DNA from: Clostridiales bacterium UBA5888
GTDB taxonomy: Bacteria; Bacillota; Clostridia; Oscillospirales; Oscillospiraceae
Reading direction: 5' to 3'
DNA length: 35,400 nt
NCBI GenBank assembly: GCA_002431965.1
Contig: DJEW01000018.1
Coordinates: 49,341-84,740, forward strand
Each line of letters opens with the position of its first letter. Within the stretch, counting starts at the first letter, position 1. The translations under genes were made by a program, and so were the position numbers. Shown here piece after piece: positions 23,429-30,966 of the stretch. Below the pieces are notes generated by a model. The model made no database searches, was not told where the DNA came from, and saw only the letters and a list, made by a program, of their open reading frames with translations.

Positions 23429-24568
23429 ATGGGCATGATCTACGCAGACAACGCCGCGACGACGCGCCTGTCCGACGCGGCGCTGGAGGCGATGCTGCCG
23501 TATCTCCGCGAGGAGTACGGCAACGCATCGACGCTCTATAAGCTTGGGCGCGGCGCGCACAAGGCGGTAGAGGACGCGCGAAGCGTGTTCGCCCGCGGGA
23601 TAAACGCCATGCCGACAGAGATATATTTCACCTCCGGCGGCTCCGAGAGCGACAACTGGGCGATAAAGGGCACGGCGCGCCGCCTTGCCGCGCAGGGCAA
23701 GCGGCACATTGTGACAGATAATATTGAGCACCACGCTGTTTTGAACAGCGCAAAAGCCCTCGAAAAAGAGGGCTTTGACATCACGTATATAAAGGCTGAC
23801 GCAGACGGCGTTGTCCGCGCGGAGGACGTAAAAGCCGCGCTGCGCCCGGACACGGCGCTTGTGTCGGTGATGTTCGCGAACAACGAGCTTGGCACGATCC
23901 AGCCAGTGGCGGAGATAGGGCGCGCATGCCGCGAGGCGGGCGTGCTCTTCCACTGCGACGCGGTGCAGGCGGCGGGCATATTGCCCATCGACGTGGAGGC
24001 GATGGACATTGACCTGCTCTCCATGTCCGCGCACAAGTTCCACGGTCCCAAGGGCGTGGGCATACTGTATGCGCGGCGCGGGTGCGTGCCGGCAGTGTAC
24101 ATCGACGGCGGCGAGCAGGAGCGCGGACACCGCGCGGGGACGGAGAACGTCGCCGGTATCGTCGGTGCGGCAGCCGCTTTCGCTGAGGCGGTCGAAGAGC
24201 GCGAGGACAACGCCCTGCGCCTTGCGTCAATGCGCGACAGGATACAGGCAGAGCTGTTGAAGATATCCAGCTCACAGGTAAACGGCGAAAGTGTGCCGCG
24301 CTTGCCGGGGACGCTGAATATGTCCTTTGAGGGCGTGGACGGGCAGTCGCTCATCTTCGCGCTCGACCTCAAGGGCGTTGCCACGTCGAGCGGTTCGGCG
24401 TGCGCGTCCGGCTCTTTGAGCCCGAGCCATGTCCTCCTTGCGCTTGGGCTGCCGTATTCGCTCGCCCATGGCTCGCTGCGGCTGAGCCTTGGAAAGTACA
24501 ACACCGAGGACGAGATAGACGAGATAGTCCGCGCTGTGACCGACGCGGTAGGTGAATTAAGGGACTGA
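23429..24568 (+). CDS. NifS/IscS-type cysteine desulfurase
   Basis: The protein has 379 residues. PLP lysine Lys203 is in SMSAHKFHGPKGVG, the HHAVL motif is near 105, and catalytic Cys325 is in SSGSACASGSLSPSHVL, the flexible long-loop form of group I (NifS/IscS). It releases sulfur from cysteine as a persulfide. Since its gene abuts the XdhC-type gene, sulfuration of the Mo cofactor (as for R. capsulatus NifS4-XdhC) is its likely job, rather than Fe-S assembly or tRNA thiolation. An in-line moaC remnant follows after 5 nt. Confidence 0.93.
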   Translation: MGMIYADNAATTRLSDAALEAMLPYLREEYGNASTLYKLGRGAHKAVEDARSVFARGINAMPTEIYFTSGGSESDNWAIKGTARRLAAQGKRHIVTDNIEHHAVLNSAKALEKEGFDITYIKADADGVVRAEDVKAALRPDTALVSVMFANNELGTIQPVAEIGRACREAGVLFHCDAVQAAGILPIDVEAMDIDLLSMSAHKFHGPKGVGILYARRGCVPAVYIDGGEQERGHRAGTENVAGIVGAAAAFAEAVEEREDNALRLASMRDRIQAELLKISSSQVNGESVPRLPGTLNMSFEGVDGQSLIFALDLKGVATSSGSACASGSLSPSHVLLALGLPYSLAHGSLRLSLGKYNTEDEIDEIVRAVTDAVGELRD

Positions 24569-24573
24569 GACAA

Positions 24574-24723
24574 ATGCAGGATTTTACACACTTCAACGAT
24601 CAGGGAAGAGCAAAGATGGTTGACGTCGGCGATAAGCCGGAGACTGTGCGAACCGCCGTCGCCGTAGGTCGCGTGACTGTCAACGAGAATACCTTTGCGC
24701 TTATTAATAAGGTTCTAAACTAA
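24574..24723 (+). pseudogene. moaC: Truncated moaC (N-terminal 49 codons)
   Basis: The frame ATG 24574 to TAA 24723 encodes FTHFNDQGRAKMVDVGDK, then ETVRTAVA and VNENTFALI, which is clearly the N-terminus of MoaC (cyclic pyranopterin monophosphate synthase, about 160 residues). The match stops at about residue 47 and the frame ends at a stop codon. The rest of the protein, with the catalytic lysine and aspartate, is missing in all frames up to the convergent gene at 24783. It has been cut off from the end of the Mo block, presumably by the rearrangement that placed the minus-strand operon here. MoaC activity must come from another locus if moaA is used. Confidence 0.85.
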
Positions 24724-24782
24724 AAGTTGGGGTGCACGGGTCGCTTCACTGACGTTGGACAGTCTGATTATATACGGAGTGA

Positions 24783-26228
24783 TTATGCATCTATCGCCGT
24801 CGGTACGGCGTCCGGCTCGATCGGGCAGACGTAGCCGGATGCGGCGCGTTCGGCGTGTTCGCTTTTTGCCTTTTTCAAAAGCTCAGGGTCAATTATAAGC
24901 TCTATCGCGGCAGAGGCGAGCACCTTGCCCGCGCAGATGAGCGCCTTATGGGCGAGCGAGGTCTTTCCGCAGGAGACGATCTGCCACGAATGCCCCGGCA
25001 CGCCCGCCGGCCACGCCGCGACTGTGATCTGCGCCGTCGGTGTCTGCCAGCTGACATCGCCCACATCCGTGCTGCCGGGTGTGAAGCCATCACCGGAATA
25101 CTGCGGCATGAGAAAGTCGTTCATAGGCTTTGTCATATTTTCCGTGAGCGTTTTGACGGTTTTTGCAATTGCAGGGTCAAACTTCGCGCCGGTACCGGGG
25201 ACGCTCGTCTCGGCAGGGTATGTCCTTTTCAGCGCTGCGGCGAAAGCCAGCTCCTCATCCGTATGCTGCGGCACGCCTATCTCATCAAAGCAGCTGTGCA
25301 GCAGCTTTTCCAGCGTGTAGTTCGGCAGGGTCTCCGCCGTGCCGTCGATAAAAACGCGCTCGAAGCTTGTGCCGGTCATAAGCGCCGCTCCCTTGGCGAT
25401 GTCGTCCACGCGCGATTGAAGCTTTACGGAGTCGGCGACTTTGTTGGCGCGCACCATATACAGCACCGCCGCCTTTGACTGCACCACGTTCGGCGATACG
25501 CCGCCCGTGTCGGTGATGGCGTAATGTATGCGGCAGTCGTTGGTCATATGCTCGCGCAGAAACTGCACGCCAATGTTCATCAGCTCCACTGCGTCCAGAG
25601 CGCTGCGCCCATTGTGGGGATCACCCGCGGCGTGCGCGGCTGTGCCTTTGAATTTGTAGAGCACCTGAATGCAGGAATTATTTGTGCCGGTGTAATTCTC
25701 GTTCACGTCGCCGGGATGCCAGGTCAGCGCCGCGTCCAGCCTGCGCCAGAGCCCCTCGCGCGCCATGTATGCCTTGCCTGCACCGCCCTCTTCTCCGGGG
25801 CAGCCGTAGAAGACGACCGTGCCGGGCTTGCCGGTGCTTTCAAGATATGTCTTCACCGCTGCTGCTGCCGCGAGCGAGCCCGCACCGAGCATATTGTGCC
25901 CGCAGCCGTGCCCGCTGCCGCCGTCGGTTATGGGCGTCGGCGCGGTCTCGCCGCACTGCTGCGACAGCCCGGACAGCGCGTCGAACTCGCCGAGAATGCC
26001 GATGATCGGGTGCCCCGCGCCGTATGTGCCGGAGAAGGCGGTCTCTATGCCGCATATGCCCTTTTCCACCGTGAAGCCGAGCTTTTCCAGCACATCGCAG
26101 TAGAGCGCGGCGGCGTGATGCTCCTTGAGCGACAGCTCCGGGTCGTCCCATATGCTGTCGGAGATATTATTGTATATTTCTGCATTGGCGTCAACGGAAG
26201 CCAATGCAATTTTTTTCATTTCATCCAT
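24783..26228 (-). CDS. M20-family amidohydrolase, AbgB-like
   Basis: The protein has 481 residues, with an ATG preceded by GAGGTGA. Motifs of the M20 peptidase/amidohydrolase fold are seen: GILGEFDAL near 77-85, GHGCGHNMLG at 106-115, and CPGEEGG near 143-149 with the general-base glutamate. A long insert (dimerisation lid) separates the halves. Its length and the DALSGL/GEEGGAGK pattern resemble the p-aminobenzoyl-glutamate hydrolase subunit B (AbgB) rather than the shorter acetylornithine deacetylase. It probably splits an N-acyl or amide-linked amino acid; being last in an amino acid ABC operon (22 nt after the ATPase), it could process the imported compound. Substrate unknown. Confidence 0.88.
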   Translation of the reverse strand: MDEMKKIALASVDANAEIYNNISDSIWDDPELSLKEHHAAALYCDVLEKLGFTVEKGICGIETAFSGTYGAGHPIIGILGEFDALSGLSQQCGETAPTPITDGGSGHGCGHNMLGAGSLAAAAAVKTYLESTGKPGTVVFYGCPGEEGGAGKAYMAREGLWRRLDAALTWHPGDVNENYTGTNNSCIQVLYKFKGTAAHAAGDPHNGRSALDAVELMNIGVQFLREHMTNDCRIHYAITDTGGVSPNVVQSKAAVLYMVRANKVADSVKLQSRVDDIAKGAALMTGTSFERVFIDGTAETLPNYTLEKLLHSCFDEIGVPQHTDEELAFAAALKRTYPAETSVPGTGAKFDPAIAKTVKTLTENMTKPMNDFLMPQYSGDGFTPGSTDVGDVSWQTPTAQITVAAWPAGVPGHSWQIVSCGKTSLAHKALICAGKVLASAAIELIIDPELLKKAKSEHAERAASGYVCPIEPDAVPTAIDA

Positions 26229-26250
26229 GACCGGTCACCTCAATTATATG

Positions 26251-27015
26251 TCACAGCACCTTGGAGAGAAAATCCTGAAGTCTGGGGCTCTGCGGGTGCT
26301 CGAAGATCTCCTCGGGCGTGCCCTGCTCGACGATCTGCCCCGCGTCCATGAACACGACGCGGTTGCCGACCTCGCGGGCAAAGCCCATTTCGTGCGTCAC
26401 GACCACCATAGTCATCCCGTCGGCTGCAAGCTTTTTCATCACGTCCAGCACCTCGCCCACCATTTCCGGGTCGAGCGCGCTCGTCGGCTCGTCAAAGAGC
26501 ATCACATCCGGCTCCATCGCCAGCGCACGCACTATGGCGACGCGCTGCTTCTGCCCGCCGGATAGCTGCGCGGGATACGCCCCGGCTCTGTCCTCCAGCC
26601 CCACGCGGCGCAGCAGCTCCATAGCCTTTGCCTGAGCCTCTGCCTTGTCCGCCTTTTTGACGAGAACCGGCGCAATGGTCATGTTTTCAAGCACGGTCTT
26701 GTGCGGAAAAAGATTGAAATGCTGAAACACCATGCCCATCTTCTGGCGGTACAGGTCGAGATCCAGCTTCTTTCCATCCGCGCCGCGCTTTTTCGTTATG
26801 TCCACGCCCTCGAAAATGACCTCGCCCGACGTTGGCTGTTCAAGAAGATTCAAAGAGCGCAGCAGCGTGGACTTGCCCGAGCCGGACGGACCGATCACCA
26901 CCACGACATCGCCCTTGAATATGTCAAGGCTCACGCCGTCGAGCGCCTTCACCGCACCGTCGTTGTAGTATTTTTTGAGGTTTTTGACCTCTATAAGCTT
27001 GTTATCTGTCAACAC
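26251..27015 (-). CDS. Polar amino acid ABC transporter ATPase (GlnQ/ArtP-like)
   Basis: The protein has 254 residues, with GTG at 27015. It has Walker A GPSGSGKSTLLRSLN, signature LSGGQKQRVAIVRALA, Walker B VMLFDEPTSALDPE and switch VVVTHEMGFAREVG. These are typical of the polar amino acid uptake ATPases (glutamine, arginine, histidine). Its start overlaps the end of the permease gene by 14 nt, so translation is coupled. Confidence 0.94.
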   Translation of the reverse strand: MLTDNKLIEVKNLKKYYNDGAVKALDGVSLDIFKGDVVVVIGPSGSGKSTLLRSLNLLEQPTSGEVIFEGVDITKKRGADGKKLDLDLYRQKMGMVFQHFNLFPHKTVLENMTIAPVLVKKADKAEAQAKAMELLRRVGLEDRAGAYPAQLSGGQKQRVAIVRALAMEPDVMLFDEPTSALDPEMVGEVLDVMKKLAADGMTMVVVTHEMGFAREVGNRVVFMDAGQIVEQGTPEEIFEHPQSPRLQDFLSKVL

Positions 27016-27685
27016 GGCTCATCTTCCTTTCAAAATGCCCGAATAGCTTGCTCAGCATGAACGTCAGGAGGAAATATATCGCGCCCACAATGACCAGCGG
27101 CTCAATGGGCAGGTATGTTGCGCCCTTGACGATGAGATACTGCGTCATGAGATCGCCGATGAAGAATGTGGAGGCGAGGGAAGTGTCCTTTATGATCATG
27201 ACAAATTCGTTGCCGAGGGCGGGGAGTATGGTGCGCAGCGCCTGGGGGACGACGATGTGCCATGTGCACTGCGCCTGACTCATGCCGAGACTGCGCGCAG
27301 CCTCCGTCTGCCCCGCATCCACCGACTGAAGCCCGGAGCGTATGACCTCCGAGACATAGGCGGCGCTGTTGCATATAAGGGCGATGGCGATGCAGAGGAA
27401 CTTCTGCTTATTGAGCGCGGGGATGAGCGAGGGCAGGGCAAAGTAGAAAAAGTAGAGCTGCAAAAGCATGGGCGTGCCGCGGATGATCTCTATATACGCT
27501 GTGGCGAGCCAGCGCACCGGCGCGATCTTCGCCGTCTTCATCCACGCGATGAGGCACGCGAGCACCGCGCCGAAGCTCACGGTTATCGCCGAGAGCAGCA
27601 GCGTGTACGACACGCCGTCGATCAGAAACTTGTCCCAGTATTTTGTCAGCAGCTTTATTATGTTGTCAAGGCTTATAAAGGTCAT
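27002..27685 (-). CDS. Polar amino acid ABC transporter permease
   Basis: The protein has 227 residues. ATG 27685 is used because GGAG lies 9 nt upstream, while the longer frame begins at GTG inside that site. It has about five membrane helices, with AYIEIIRGTPMLLQLYF near 65 (a family signature of His/Glu/Gln/Arg permeases) and EAARSLGMSQAQC with VPQALRTILPALGNEF for the ATPase-contact loop. A single permease gene is present, so a homodimer is expected. Confidence 0.93.
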   Translation of the reverse strand: MTFISLDNIIKLLTKYWDKFLIDGVSYTLLLSAITVSFGAVLACLIAWMKTAKIAPVRWLATAYIEIIRGTPMLLQLYFFYFALPSLIPALNKQKFLCIAIALICNSAAYVSEVIRSGLQSVDAGQTEAARSLGMSQAQCTWHIVVPQALRTILPALGNEFVMIIKDTSLASTFFIGDLMTQYLIVKGATYLPIEPLVIVGAIYFLLTFMLSKLFGHFERKMSRVDR

Positions 27686-27710
27686 GGCGTTAAACTCCAC
27701 TCAGTTTGGT

Positions 27711-27745
27711 CTGCGCGCGCCGCCGCTTCACACGGCGGCGCGCAG
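27711..27745 (-). repeat. Intercistronic hairpin between binding protein and permease genes
   Basis: CTGCGCGCGCCGCCG (27711-27725) pairs with CGGCGGCGCGCAG (27733-27745) with a 2-nt bulge. Read on the minus strand it follows the binding-protein stop by about 13 nt and has no T run, as for mRNA-stabilising stems. Confidence 0.7.
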
Positions 27746-27758
27746 GGTGATCATATGC

Positions 27759-28643
27759 TCAGTCTTCGACGGTGACTTCACTGGCGCTTTCGGCGAGGGA
27801 TAGAGCCTTCGCCTCGTCGTACCATGTGCCATACAGCCCGTCGGCGTAAGCCTTTGCAAGCGCCTCGTTGACGACGGCGAGCAGCTCGGTCTCGCCCTTG
27901 GTGATCAATATCACGTTCGCTTCATACTCATCGGCGACCTCAAACTGCCATGAGCAGACGGCGAGATCCGGGTTGGAGGCAATGATGCTCTCGGCGTTTC
28001 CAGCCGCGACGGCAAGCGCCTCTATGCTGCCGCTCTGAAGCTCAAGCACGCTCGTGCCGAGATCGCCGATGGTGACGGGGTTGGCGTCGGGAAGCTGGGA
28101 GGTGAGAAGCTGCATCTGGAGTGAGGCGTTCTGAGCGCCGACATCAACGCCCTTGAAGTCCTCGGCGGAGGTGTATTTGCCGGCATCGTCCGCCTTGACG
28201 AGTATGACCTGCTCGGTCTCGTTGTCGCCGGCGTAGTAGTAATCGCTCAGCTCATAGTTCTCGGCACGCTCCTCCGTCCAGGAGTAACCGGAGATGGACA
28301 TGGGGACGGAAGCGGTGTAAACGGCGGTCTGGCAGGCGTCAAAGCTCATCGGCTCGATTTGCAGCGACACGCCGATGTAGTCGGCAATATACTTTGCCAG
28401 CGTCACGTCGAAGCCGACATACTGCTCCTGCCCGGACTTCGAGGAATCGACGAACTCCATGGGCGCAAAGTCGGGGGAGAGCGCAACGCTCAGCACGCCG
28501 TCCGCCTTTATCTGCTCCAGCGCGTTTGCCGGCGCAGCGCCGGCGGTCTCAGCACTGCTGCTGCCGGTGCTGCCGCAGGCGCACAGCGCGAGCATCATGA
28601 CGGCTGCCATTGCAAGGGAAAGAATCTTGGTAAGCTTTTTCAT
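27759..28643 (-). CDS. Amino acid ABC transporter substrate-binding lipoprotein
   Basis: The protein has 294 residues. The ATG at 28643 follows GGAGG, making MKKLTK the start and not the in-frame ATG five codons earlier. It has a signal peptide with lipobox LCAC, a serine/alanine-rich linker, then an SBP_bac_3 fold: GVLSVALSPDFAPMEF, YVGFDVTLAKYIAD, FDACQTAVYTASVPMSISG and DVGAQNASLQMQL. The ligand specificity is not legible; polar amino acids are usual. The promoter region has two ArgR-box-like sequences, which favours arginine or a relative. Confidence 0.93.
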   Translation of the reverse strand: MKKLTKILSLAMAAVMMLALCACGSTGSSSAETAGAAPANALEQIKADGVLSVALSPDFAPMEFVDSSKSGQEQYVGFDVTLAKYIADYIGVSLQIEPMSFDACQTAVYTASVPMSISGYSWTEERAENYELSDYYYAGDNETEQVILVKADDAGKYTSAEDFKGVDVGAQNASLQMQLLTSQLPDANPVTIGDLGTSVLELQSGSIEALAVAAGNAESIIASNPDLAVCSWQFEVADEYEANVILITKGETELLAVVNEALAKAYADGLYGTWYDEAKALSLAESASEVTVED

Positions 28644-28695
28644 TTTTTGTTCCTCCATATAGCGTTGAGTGAATTTTTATTTGACTACGCTGCGA

Positions 28696-28724
28696 ATAAT
28701 AGCATAAATATTCATAAATGTCAA
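28696..28724 (-). promoter_or_regulatory. Strong promoter for the amino acid ABC operon
   Basis: On the minus strand TTGACA (28724-28719), a 17-nt spacer and TATTAT (28701-28696) with TGC in front, an extended -10. A near-consensus sigma-A promoter about 55 nt upstream of the lipoprotein start. Confidence 0.85.
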
Positions 28725-28748
28725 TGGGGGAATGAAAATTTATTCATC
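28699..28748. promoter_or_regulatory. Two candidate ArgR/AhrC boxes
   Basis: The sequences at 28731-28748 and 28699-28716 each match the ARG-box consensus TGAAT-4W-ATTCA with flanks at about 16 of 18 positions. Their centres are 32 bp apart (three helical turns), bracketing the -35 hexamer. Such placement is expected for repression by ArgR in the presence of arginine. AT richness raises the chance-match risk. Confidence 0.45.
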
Positions 28749-28751
28749 AGG

Positions 28752-28768
28752 ATTCACATTTTGTGAAT
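28752..28768. promoter_or_regulatory. Perfect 17-bp palindrome near the divergent promoters
   Basis: ATTCACA (28752-28758) and TGTGAAT (28762-28768) around a TTT centre, 28 nt upstream of the minus-strand -35 and 93 nt upstream of the rpsB -35. It could be an operator distinct from the ArgR boxes. Confidence 0.4.
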
Positions 28769-28860
28769 ATGTACACATTGAACGATCAGAAGAGCAGGAG
28801 CGTGTTGTGCAAACCGGCTCAAAAACCGTGAAAAACCTGCCGAGAAATCTCATAAAACTC

Positions 28861-28889
28861 TTGCATAATGGGAAAAAATCTGGTATTAT
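28861..28889 (+). promoter_or_regulatory. Promoter for rpsB-tsf, with 100-nt leader
   Basis: TTGCAT (28861-28866), a 17-nt spacer and TATTAT (28884-28889). The untranslated leader (about 28897-28996) can form a small stem (CGGAC with GTCCG across 13 nt, around 28912-28934) and other GC-rich pairings. Autoregulation of rpsB mRNA by S2 is known in other bacteria; no specific motif was recognised here. Confidence 0.6.
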
Positions 28890-28996
28890 ATCAAGGCATT
28901 TCGCACGGGGACGGACTTTCCCCCATGTGGTCCGCAGGGCTTGGCGGAGGGGTTGAAGTTCCCGGAGGAAAAAACAAAATATTTGGAGGAAATGAA

Positions 28997-29746
28997 ATGT
29001 CAGTAGTATCCATGAAGCAGCTTCTGGAAGCCGGTGTCCACTTCGGTCACCAGACCCGCCGCTGGAACCCCAAGATGGCGGAGTACATTTACTGCGAGCG
29101 CAACGGCATCTACATCATTGATTTGCAGAAGACCGTCAAAAAGCTCGAAGAGGCGTATGAATTTGTCCGCCAGCTCTCGGAGAACGGGCAGAGCATCCTG
29201 TTTGTCGGCACGAAGAAGCAGGCGACCGATGCCGTCAAGGAAGAGGCTTCCCGCGTCGGCATGTACTATGTCAACGCCCGCTGGCTGGGCGGTATGCTCA
29301 CCAACTTCAAGACCATGCGCACCCGCGTTGACCGTCTTGCACAGCTCAAGAAGATGCAGGAGGACGGCACGTTCGATATGCTGCCCAAGAAGGAAGTCAT
29401 GAAGCACCTGGGCGAGATGGAAAAGCTCGAGAAGTACCTGGGCGGCGTGAAGGACATGAAGAAGCTCCCCGGCGCGCTGTTCGTTGTTGACCCGCGCAAG
29501 GAGCACAATGCCATTGCCGAGGCCCGCAAGCTGCACATCCCCATCGTCGCCATCGTTGACACCAACTGCGACCCCGATGAGGTCGATTACGTCATCCCCG
29601 CGAATGACGACGCTATCCGCGCCATCCGCCTGATCGCCGCCACCATGGCAAACGCCGTGCAGGAAGGCCGTCAGGGCGTTGACGCCGAAGCCGGAGAAGG
29701 CGAGGCTGCCGAAGCGGCCGCTGCCGAGGCAGGCGCAGAGGAATAA
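28997..29746 (+). CDS. rpsB: 30S ribosomal protein S2
   Basis: The protein has 249 residues, starting at ATG 28997 after GGAGGA, not at the longer in-frame ATG 28868. It begins SVVSMKQLLEAGVHFGHQT, has RWNPKMAEYIY and LPGALFVVDPRKEHNAIAEA, and ends in an acidic alanine-rich tail. This is a universal S2 protein of the small subunit, followed by tsf as in most bacteria. Confidence 0.98.
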   Translation: MSVVSMKQLLEAGVHFGHQTRRWNPKMAEYIYCERNGIYIIDLQKTVKKLEEAYEFVRQLSENGQSILFVGTKKQATDAVKEEASRVGMYYVNARWLGGMLTNFKTMRTRVDRLAQLKKMQEDGTFDMLPKKEVMKHLGEMEKLEKYLGGVKDMKKLPGALFVVDPRKEHNAIAEARKLHIPIVAIVDTNCDPDEVDYVIPANDDAIRAIRLIAATMANAVQEGRQGVDAEAGEGEAAEAAAAEAGAEE

Positions 29747-29761
29747 TTCTTAATATTTATG

Positions 29762-29790
29762 GATAAGGGGCGGCTATGCAGCCCCTTATC
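29762..29790 (+). repeat. Hairpin between rpsB and tsf
   Basis: GATAAGGGG (29762-29770) pairs with CCCCTTATC (29782-29790) over an 11-nt loop. It has no T run, so it may attenuate or protect rather than stop transcription. tsf begins 42 nt later. Confidence 0.65.
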
Positions 29791-29831
29791 TTGAGTAAAT
29801 TATAAGCAAGTATAATAGGAGGAAAATGAAC

Positions 29832-30758
29832 ATGGCATTTACCGCTCAGGATGTTAAAACTCTCCGTGAGATGACCAACGTCGGCATGATGGACTGCAAA
29901 AAGGCTCTGACCGAGACCGACGGCGATATGGACAAGGCAGTCGAGTGGCTGCGCGAAAAGGGTCTGGCAAAGGCCGCGAAGAAGGCCGGACGCATTGCCG
30001 CAGAGGGCATGGCTTACGCCGATGTGTGCCCCAAGTGCGGCGTCGGCGCGATCGTCGAGGTCAACTGCGAGACCGACTTCTGCGCCAAGAGCGAGCTGTT
30101 CATTGCTTTCGTCAAGGATATCTGCAAGACCATCATCACCGAGAACCCTGCCGATGTTGACGCGCTCATGAACTGCAAGTACGCCGGCTCTGACCTCACC
30201 GTGGCAGAGACTCTCCCCGAGAAGGTCATGTCCATCGGCGAGAACCTGCAGATCCGCCGTTTCGTCCGCTACGACAAGAACACCAGCGTCGCATATGTTC
30301 ACGCCGGCGGCAAGATCGGAGTGCTCGTAAACCTCGCCGTCGAGGGCGGCATCGACGCCACCGAGATCGGCAAGAACGTCGCCATGCAGATCGCGGCGCT
30401 CAACCCGCGCTTCTGGGACAAGAGCGACGTGACCGAGGACGTGCTCGAAGAGGAGAAGAAGATCGCGCTTGCACTCATGGATCAGGATCCGAAGATGGCT
30501 TCCAAGCCGCAGCAGGTCAAGGAAAAGATCGTCATGGGCAAGCTGAACAAGTTCTACGAAGAGAACTGCCTGCTCCAGCAGGAGTACGTCAAGGACAACT
30601 CCATGACCGTCGAAAAGTACATCGCCTCCGCCGCAAAGGCGCTTGGCGGCTCGGTCAAGTTCGTTGACGCCGTGCGCTTCATGAAGGGCGAGGGCATCGA
30701 GAAGAAGCAGGAGGACTTCGCCGCGGAAGTCGCTGCCCAGATGAACATGGGCAAGTGA
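29832..30758 (+). CDS. tsf: Elongation factor Ts
   Basis: The protein has 308 residues. ATG 29832 (MAFTAQDVK) is preferred to ATG 29826 because AGGAGG (29817-29822) lies 9 nt before it, a normal spacing, and the N-terminus then matches MAE-type EF-Ts. It has LREMTNVGMMDCKKALTE, the UBA helix and the TDFCAKSE motif. It exchanges GDP on EF-Tu. In some Firmicutes it is about 295 residues, so length is normal. A CPKCG pair (near residue 63) is an added feature, possibly a small metal site. Confidence 0.97.
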   Translation: MAFTAQDVKTLREMTNVGMMDCKKALTETDGDMDKAVEWLREKGLAKAAKKAGRIAAEGMAYADVCPKCGVGAIVEVNCETDFCAKSELFIAFVKDICKTIITENPADVDALMNCKYAGSDLTVAETLPEKVMSIGENLQIRRFVRYDKNTSVAYVHAGGKIGVLVNLAVEGGIDATEIGKNVAMQIAALNPRFWDKSDVTEDVLEEEKKIALALMDQDPKMASKPQQVKEKIVMGKLNKFYEENCLLQQEYVKDNSMTVEKYIASAAKALGGSVKFVDAVRFMKGEGIEKKQEDFAAEVAAQMNMGK

Positions 30759-30787
30759 GCGCCGTTTTGTTCTCACAAAAAGCATAC

Positions 30788-30821
30788 AACAGCGACCTCT
30801 CCTGAGGTCGCTGTTTATTTT
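30788..30821 (+). terminator. Terminator of rpsB-tsf
   Basis: A perfect 12-bp stem (30788-30799 with 30804-30815) with a TCCT loop, followed by a TTTATTTT tract. Confidence 0.9.
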
Positions 30822-30919
30822 CCTACGAATCTTGTATGATTTATGCGGCGTGCTGCGGCCGCAACATAACTGCGGCGCGTTTTGCAAATAATAAGTAAGC
30901 AGTACGGGAGGGAAGCGGC

Positions 30920-30958
30920 ATGCGGCGCTGCCCGGCGCTTTCCGGAAAGAAAGGTTAA
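30920..30958 (+). CDS. Possible 12-residue leader peptide before sufC-like gene
   Basis: GGGAGGG (30906-30912), 7 nt, then ATG with frame MRRCPALSGKKG and TAA at 30956-30958. The sufC-like start is 8 nt downstream and has only a weak site of its own. The strong site and close spacing suggest translational coupling or a short regulatory peptide; only one cysteine is present, so cysteine sensing is unproved. It may be chance. Confidence 0.35.
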   Translation: MRRCPALSGKKG

Positions 30959-30966
30959 ATAGAGAG

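Noticed and set aside
23429..24568. Selenium-dependent Mo hydroxylase system
   Set aside because: A NifS-like gene beside Mo genes recalls that system, but no selD or yqeB-type gene could be recognised in the window; sulfuration through the XdhC-type factor is the simpler reading.
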